In this document: piece by piece, positions 6,610 through 9,194 of the stretch
How the letters are laid out: each line of letters opens with the position of its first letter
Position numbering within the stretch: the stretch's first letter is position 1
Origin: Candidatus Bipolaricaulota bacterium
GTDB lineage: Bacteria > Bipolaricaulota > Bipolaricaulia > UBA7950 > UBA9294
DNA length: 9,194 nucleotides
Assembly: GCA_030612565.1 (NCBI GenBank)
Contig: JAUWNQ010000011.1
Coordinates: 1 to 9,194, forward strand
Direction: 5' to 3'
Translations under genes and position numbers: made by a program
Notes under the pieces: model-generated
Databases searched by the model: none
Seen by the model: only the letters and a program-made list of their open reading frames with translations
Told to the model about the DNA's origin: nothing

Positions 6610-7310
6610 CCGAGATGCTCGCCCACCTGGGCGGAAAGCGAATCGTTGCCCTCTCCATTGGAGAGTATTCGCTGCGGTTCGATCTTGTGGCGACGATCAC
6701 GATGTGGGCGGTGACACTCGTACTCGTGATCCTCGCGCTGTATTTGCGCCGTGGGCTACGCCAAGAGATCGAGGAGAAGCCAAATCGTATTCAGGCTACG
6801 CTCGACCTTCTGATCGATCTCTTGAGAAAGCAGTTGACTTCTAACTTCGCCTCGGAGAGGCTAGCGAAGGAGATGTTCCCGTTCATTTCCACGTTGTTCC
6901 TGTACGTCTTGCTCTGCAACTGGGTGTCGATGATCCCGTACGTCGAGTCTCCAACCGCGAACGTGAACGTCACCTTGGGGCTGGCCCTGCTTGTCCTCGT
7001 TATGTCTCATGTGCTTGCCATTCGCATGAAAGGAGGAAAGAAGTACATCCATGGGTTCATCGAGCCGTATCCGTTTATGCTCCCGTTGAACATTATTGGA
7101 GAGCTGGCCAAGCCGATATCACACGGGTTTCGTCTGTTTGGCAATGTCTTTGCGGGATCGGTCCTGATCATAGTTGTCACCGCGAAGATTGCGCCGGTGA
7201 TCATCCCGCCAGCACTCAATCTGTTCTTCACGTTGTTGATGGGGGGGATTCAGGCGTTTGTATTTGCTATGCTGGCTGTCGCGTACATCAACGTGGTGGT
7301 AGAGAGTTAA
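6594..7310 (+). CDS. atpB: F-type ATP synthase subunit a (F0 stator)
   Basis: A 238-residue membrane protein that forms the two ion half-channels next to the c ring. Hydrophobic helices lie near residues 31-51, 95-114, 125-144, 164-200 and 206-234. The essential stator arginine is Arg180, in IIGELAKPISHGFRLFGN (167-184), matching E. coli Arg210. The C-terminal helix carries the expected IQAFVFAMLAVAYI (219-232). By hand alignment, the positions of E. coli Glu219 and His245 are Ser189 and Thr213, so neither of those two polar residues is kept, while Glu170 is present upstream. It begins within the end of atpI, with a purine-rich GAGGGAGAG stretch upstream as a possible SD. It is followed after 12 nt by atpE. 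Confidence 0.96.
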   Translation: MFEQLAEMLAHLGGKRIVALSIGEYSLRFDLVATITMWAVTLVLVILALYLRRGLRQEIEEKPNRIQATLDLLIDLLRKQLTSNFASERLAKEMFPFISTLFLYVLLCNWVSMIPYVESPTANVNVTLGLALLVLVMSHVLAIRMKGGKKYIHGFIEPYPFMLPLNIIGELAKPISHGFRLFGNVFAGSVLIIVVTAKIAPVIIPPALNLFFTLLMGGIQAFVFAMLAVAYINVVVES

Positions 7311-7322
7311 TAGGGAGGAGAT

Positions 7323-7598
7323 ATGTTACAAGAAGCACAGAGTGTTGTGAGTCAGATCTCAGGGGCGGACATCGCCACGGCAGCGAAGTACCTTGCTGCC
7401 GGCTTTGTAATGGGAATCGGAGCGATCGGATCAGCGATCGGAGAAGGGAACGTAGCTGCGCACGCCCTGGACGGGATGGCTCGCCAGCCGGAGATGGAGG
7501 GTGCGCTCATGCGGACGATGATTGTCGGCCAGGCGATCACTGAGTCAACGGGGATCTACTCGTTATTGGTGGCAATCGTCCTGTTGGTCGTCGTGTAA
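7323..7598 (+). CDS. atpE: F-type ATP synthase subunit c, Na+-type motif
   Basis: A 91-residue helical hairpin that oligomerises into the rotor ring. Helix 1 spans about 20-48, the polar loop is ARQPE (53-57), and helix 2 spans about 62-90. The ion-carrying carboxylate is Glu74 within GQAITESTGIYSLLVAI. The neighbours Ser75, Thr76 and Tyr79 match Na+-binding c subunits (Ilyobacter/Propionigenium Glu65, Ser66, Thr67, Tyr70). Glu41 (GSAIGEG) lies 33 residues before Glu74, exactly the spacing of Gln32 to Glu65 in Ilyobacter, but is a Glu, as in the two-carboxylate Na+ ring described for Fusobacterium. The N-terminus is about 9 residues longer than in those proteins. A very strong SD (GGGAGGAG, 7313-7320) precedes the ATG, fitting the many copies needed per complex. 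Confidence 0.97.
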   Translation: MLQEAQSVVSQISGADIATAAKYLAAGFVMGIGAIGSAIGEGNVAAHALDGMARQPEMEGALMRTMIVGQAITESTGIYSLLVAIVLLVVV

Positions 7599-7606
7599 AG
7601 GAGGGG

Positions 7607-8134
7607 ATGGTGTCTTTCGAGTGGGGAAAGAGCGTCAAGGATATCAACTGGACCTTGGTGATCAATCTGATCAACTTCGCTACCCTCCTCTACCTGTTGA
7701 AGCGGCTTCTGTTTAGACCGGCGTTAGAATACCTCGACCGGCGGCGCGAGCAGATCGCCGCGAGGATGGAGTCGGCAAGAGTGAGCGAGGAGAAGGCGGC
7801 CGCGCTCGTTGCCCAAAAGGAGACGACACTTCAAGGCGCGCACGCGCAGGCTCGACGCACCGTGGAGGAGGCGACAGCGCGCGCGGAAGGTATGATCTAC
7901 GCTGCCAAGGGCGATGCCAAGCAGGAAGCTTCCCACATCCTTTCCGAGGCCCGCCGGCAGATCGAACAGGAACGAACAGAGATGGAAGCGGACCTGCGCC
8001 GCGCCTATGCGGAGATCGCTGTCTTGGGCGCCTCGCGCGTCCTCGATCGTGAGGTCAAGATAGAGGACCACCGCCGCCTGCTCGATGAGCTCCTTCAGGG
8101 GATCGATGAAGAGGCGTTGAGGATGAGGCAGTGA
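7607..8134 (+). CDS. atpF: F-type ATP synthase subunit b (peripheral stalk)
   Basis: A 175-residue protein. One N-terminal membrane helix (about 14-33, NWTLVINLINFATLLYLL) is followed by the conserved FRPALEYLDRRREQIAARME, then a long charged coiled coil rich in Ala, Glu, Arg and Gln (about 45-140), and a C-terminal part that contacts the delta subunit. This is the classic b subunit holding F1 against F0. The start is ambiguous. ATG 7607 lies only 2 nt after AGGAGG (7599-7604), while GTG 7610, one codon later, has a better 5-nt spacing; the two proteins differ by a single residue. The stop overlaps the atpH start in GTGA. Confidence 0.95.
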   Translation: MVSFEWGKSVKDINWTLVINLINFATLLYLLKRLLFRPALEYLDRRREQIAARMESARVSEEKAAALVAQKETTLQGAHAQARRTVEEATARAEGMIYAAKGDAKQEASHILSEARRQIEQERTEMEADLRRAYAEIAVLGASRVLDREVKIEDHRRLLDELLQGIDEEALRMRQ

Positions 8135-8664
8135 GATCGCGCGAGATCGCGCGTCGCTATGCGGAGGCGTTGTACAAGCTTGCCGCCGAGGAGGCATTGG
8201 TCGACACGATCGAGGAGGACTATGACCGGGTCCTCACCGAGATCGAAGGTGTTCCCGATTTCGACCGCTTCTTCACCCATCCACTCGTCTCCCGCGACAG
8301 GAAGAGCGAGTTGATCGACCAGGCCTTCCCCGATCTCTCGGAGTACCTGCGCAACTTGTTTGTGCTCCTGATCCGGAATGGTCGCGAAGGATACCTCGAC
8401 CTGATCTACGAGGAGTTTCGTTCCTTGCGTTCGGAAGAGGAGGGGATCGTTAGGGTGAAGGTCCTCACGGCGAAGGAACTCTCCACGAAAGACCGCGAAC
8501 GCTTGACGGATCGCTTGGCTGTGTGGCTGGGGGAGCGGGTGAAGCTGGAAGAAGAGATCGATGCGAGTCTCATCGGCGGGGTGAGGATCGAGATCGGAGG
8601 GAAGGTCCTCGCCGGAACGCTGCGGACCAGGCTGGAAAGTTTGCGGTCCTTTATCGAGGGATAG
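8131..8664 (+). CDS. atpH: F-type ATP synthase subunit delta
   Basis: A 177-residue protein, the usual size for bacterial delta (OSCP), which joins the top of F1 to subunit b. The N-terminal helical domain opens with IARRYAEALYKLA (6-18), a hallmark of the family. The C-terminal region ends with the signature IDASLIGGVRIEIGGKVLAG, followed by TLRTRLESLR. It starts at a GTG that overlaps the atpF stop (GTGA), with a purine-rich GGATGAGG just upstream, so translation is coupled to atpF. Confidence 0.95.
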   Translation: MRSREIARRYAEALYKLAAEEALVDTIEEDYDRVLTEIEGVPDFDRFFTHPLVSRDRKSELIDQAFPDLSEYLRNLFVLLIRNGREGYLDLIYEEFRSLRSEEEGIVRVKVLTAKELSTKDRERLTDRLAVWLGERVKLEEEIDASLIGGVRIEIGGKVLAGTLRTRLESLRSFIEG

Positions 8665-8675
8665 GAGGAAGAGAC

Positions 8676-9194
8676 GTGTCAGCACCGCGTAAGGACGAGA
8701 TCAGCGCCATACTCAAGGAGCAGATCAAGGGGGTTCACTACGACCTTGACATGAGCGAGGTTGGGGTGGTCGTTGAGGTAGGGGATGGGATCGCCCGTGT
8801 CTTCGGGCTGCAGAGAGCGATGGCTTCGGAGATCGTGGAGTTCCCAAACGATGTCTACGGCCTCATCCTCAACCTGGAGGAGGAGAGCGTCGGGGTAGCC
8901 CTGTTCGGGGAGAGCGAGTACGTACAACAAGGGGACGAGGTTCGACGCACCGGGCGTGTCCTGGAGACCGCGGTCGGTGAGGCGCTCCTCGGGCGGGTCG
9001 TTGATCCGCTCGGGCGTCCGGTGGACGGTAAGGGGGAGATCGCCGCGACCGACCACCGGAAGGCGGAGATCAAGGCCCCGGGCGTGGTCGAGCGTCAGCC
9101 GGTCGATACCCCTCTCCAGACGGGGCTCAAGTCGGTCGACGCGCTGACGCCGATCGGACGCGGGCAGCGCGAGCTGATCATCGGCGACCGCCGC
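8676..9194 (+). CDS. atpA: F-type ATP synthase subunit alpha, N-terminal third (cut by window edge)
   Basis: The open frame from GTG 8676 runs without a stop to the window end: 173 codons of an expected 500 or so. Residues 1-27 or so are the N-terminal helix that contacts delta. The beta-barrel domain follows (SEVGVVVEVGDGIARVFGL, about 32-50), then EFPNDVYGLILNLEEESVG, LLGRVVDPLGRPVDG and APGVVERQPVDTPLQTGLKS. The last visible residues, IGRGQRELIIGDRR, lead into the P-loop; the usual form is GDRQTGKT, so a GDRR variant is indicated but the catalytic Lys and Thr lie outside. AGGAGG (8663-8668) sits 7 nt before the GTG, fixing the start. Alpha alternates with beta in the F1 hexamer and binds non-catalytic nucleotide. 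Confidence 0.97.
   Translation, partial: MSAPRKDEISAILKEQIKGVHYDLDMSEVGVVVEVGDGIARVFGLQRAMASEIVEFPNDVYGLILNLEEESVGVALFGESEYVQQGDEVRRTGRVLETAVGEALLGRVVDPLGRPVDGKGEIAATDHRKAEIKAPGVVERQPVDTPLQTGLKSVDALTPIGRGQRELIIGDRR

Noticed and set aside
1..9194. CRISPR arrays, tRNA or rRNA genes, riboswitches
   Set aside because: No regularly spaced direct repeats, cloverleaf, rRNA-like stretches or known riboswitch cores were seen on either strand.

Overview
This window looks like bacterial chromosome from a GC-rich, probably anaerobic lineage. Two signs support this: genes are packed tightly with short overlaps and GTG starts, and the F-type ATP synthase has a c subunit with Na+-binding residues. The proteins do not point to a well-known genus. 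My tentative guess, from overall flavour and not from any search, is a deep-branching group such as Bipolaricaulota/Acetothermia or a Thermotogota-like lineage.

Layout. (1) Positions 1-453 are accessory debris and control DNA. They hold the 5' end of an IS3-type transposase on the minus strand with its probable IS terminus near 139, a decayed C-terminal remnant of a nucleotide-sugar dehydratase (RfbB-like, 257-385, minus), and a consensus sigma-70-type promoter (TTGACA-17-TATAAT) followed at once by a perfect TGAATGA-N4-TCATTCA palindrome. (2) Positions 454-4710 form one tightly coupled plus-strand operon: a TetR/FadR-like regulator, a small secreted protein of unknown family, a 12-helix RND/MMPL exporter, and a LolA-like outer-membrane lipoprotein-sorting protein. 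Adjacent genes overlap by 4, 4 and 1 nt. (3) Positions 4834-5556 encode a stand-alone family 2 glycosyltransferase. (4) From 5583 onward a second operon begins with frr (ribosome recycling factor) and continues as atpI-atpB-atpE-atpF-atpH-atpA. The window ends inside atpA, just before the Walker A lysine.

How the genes fit together. The first operon reads as a self-regulated envelope lipid-export module. The regulator most likely binds the palindrome, which matches my recollection of the Bacillus FadR (acyl-CoA-responsive) box, and so controls its own transcription and that of the exporter and the LolA-like carrier. The small secreted protein sits between regulator and pump and is the most likely undescribed part. 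The ATP synthase c subunit has two carboxylates (E41 and E74) plus an EST triad, as in the two-carboxylate Na+ rotor type described in Fusobacterium, so the enzyme is probably Na+-coupled.
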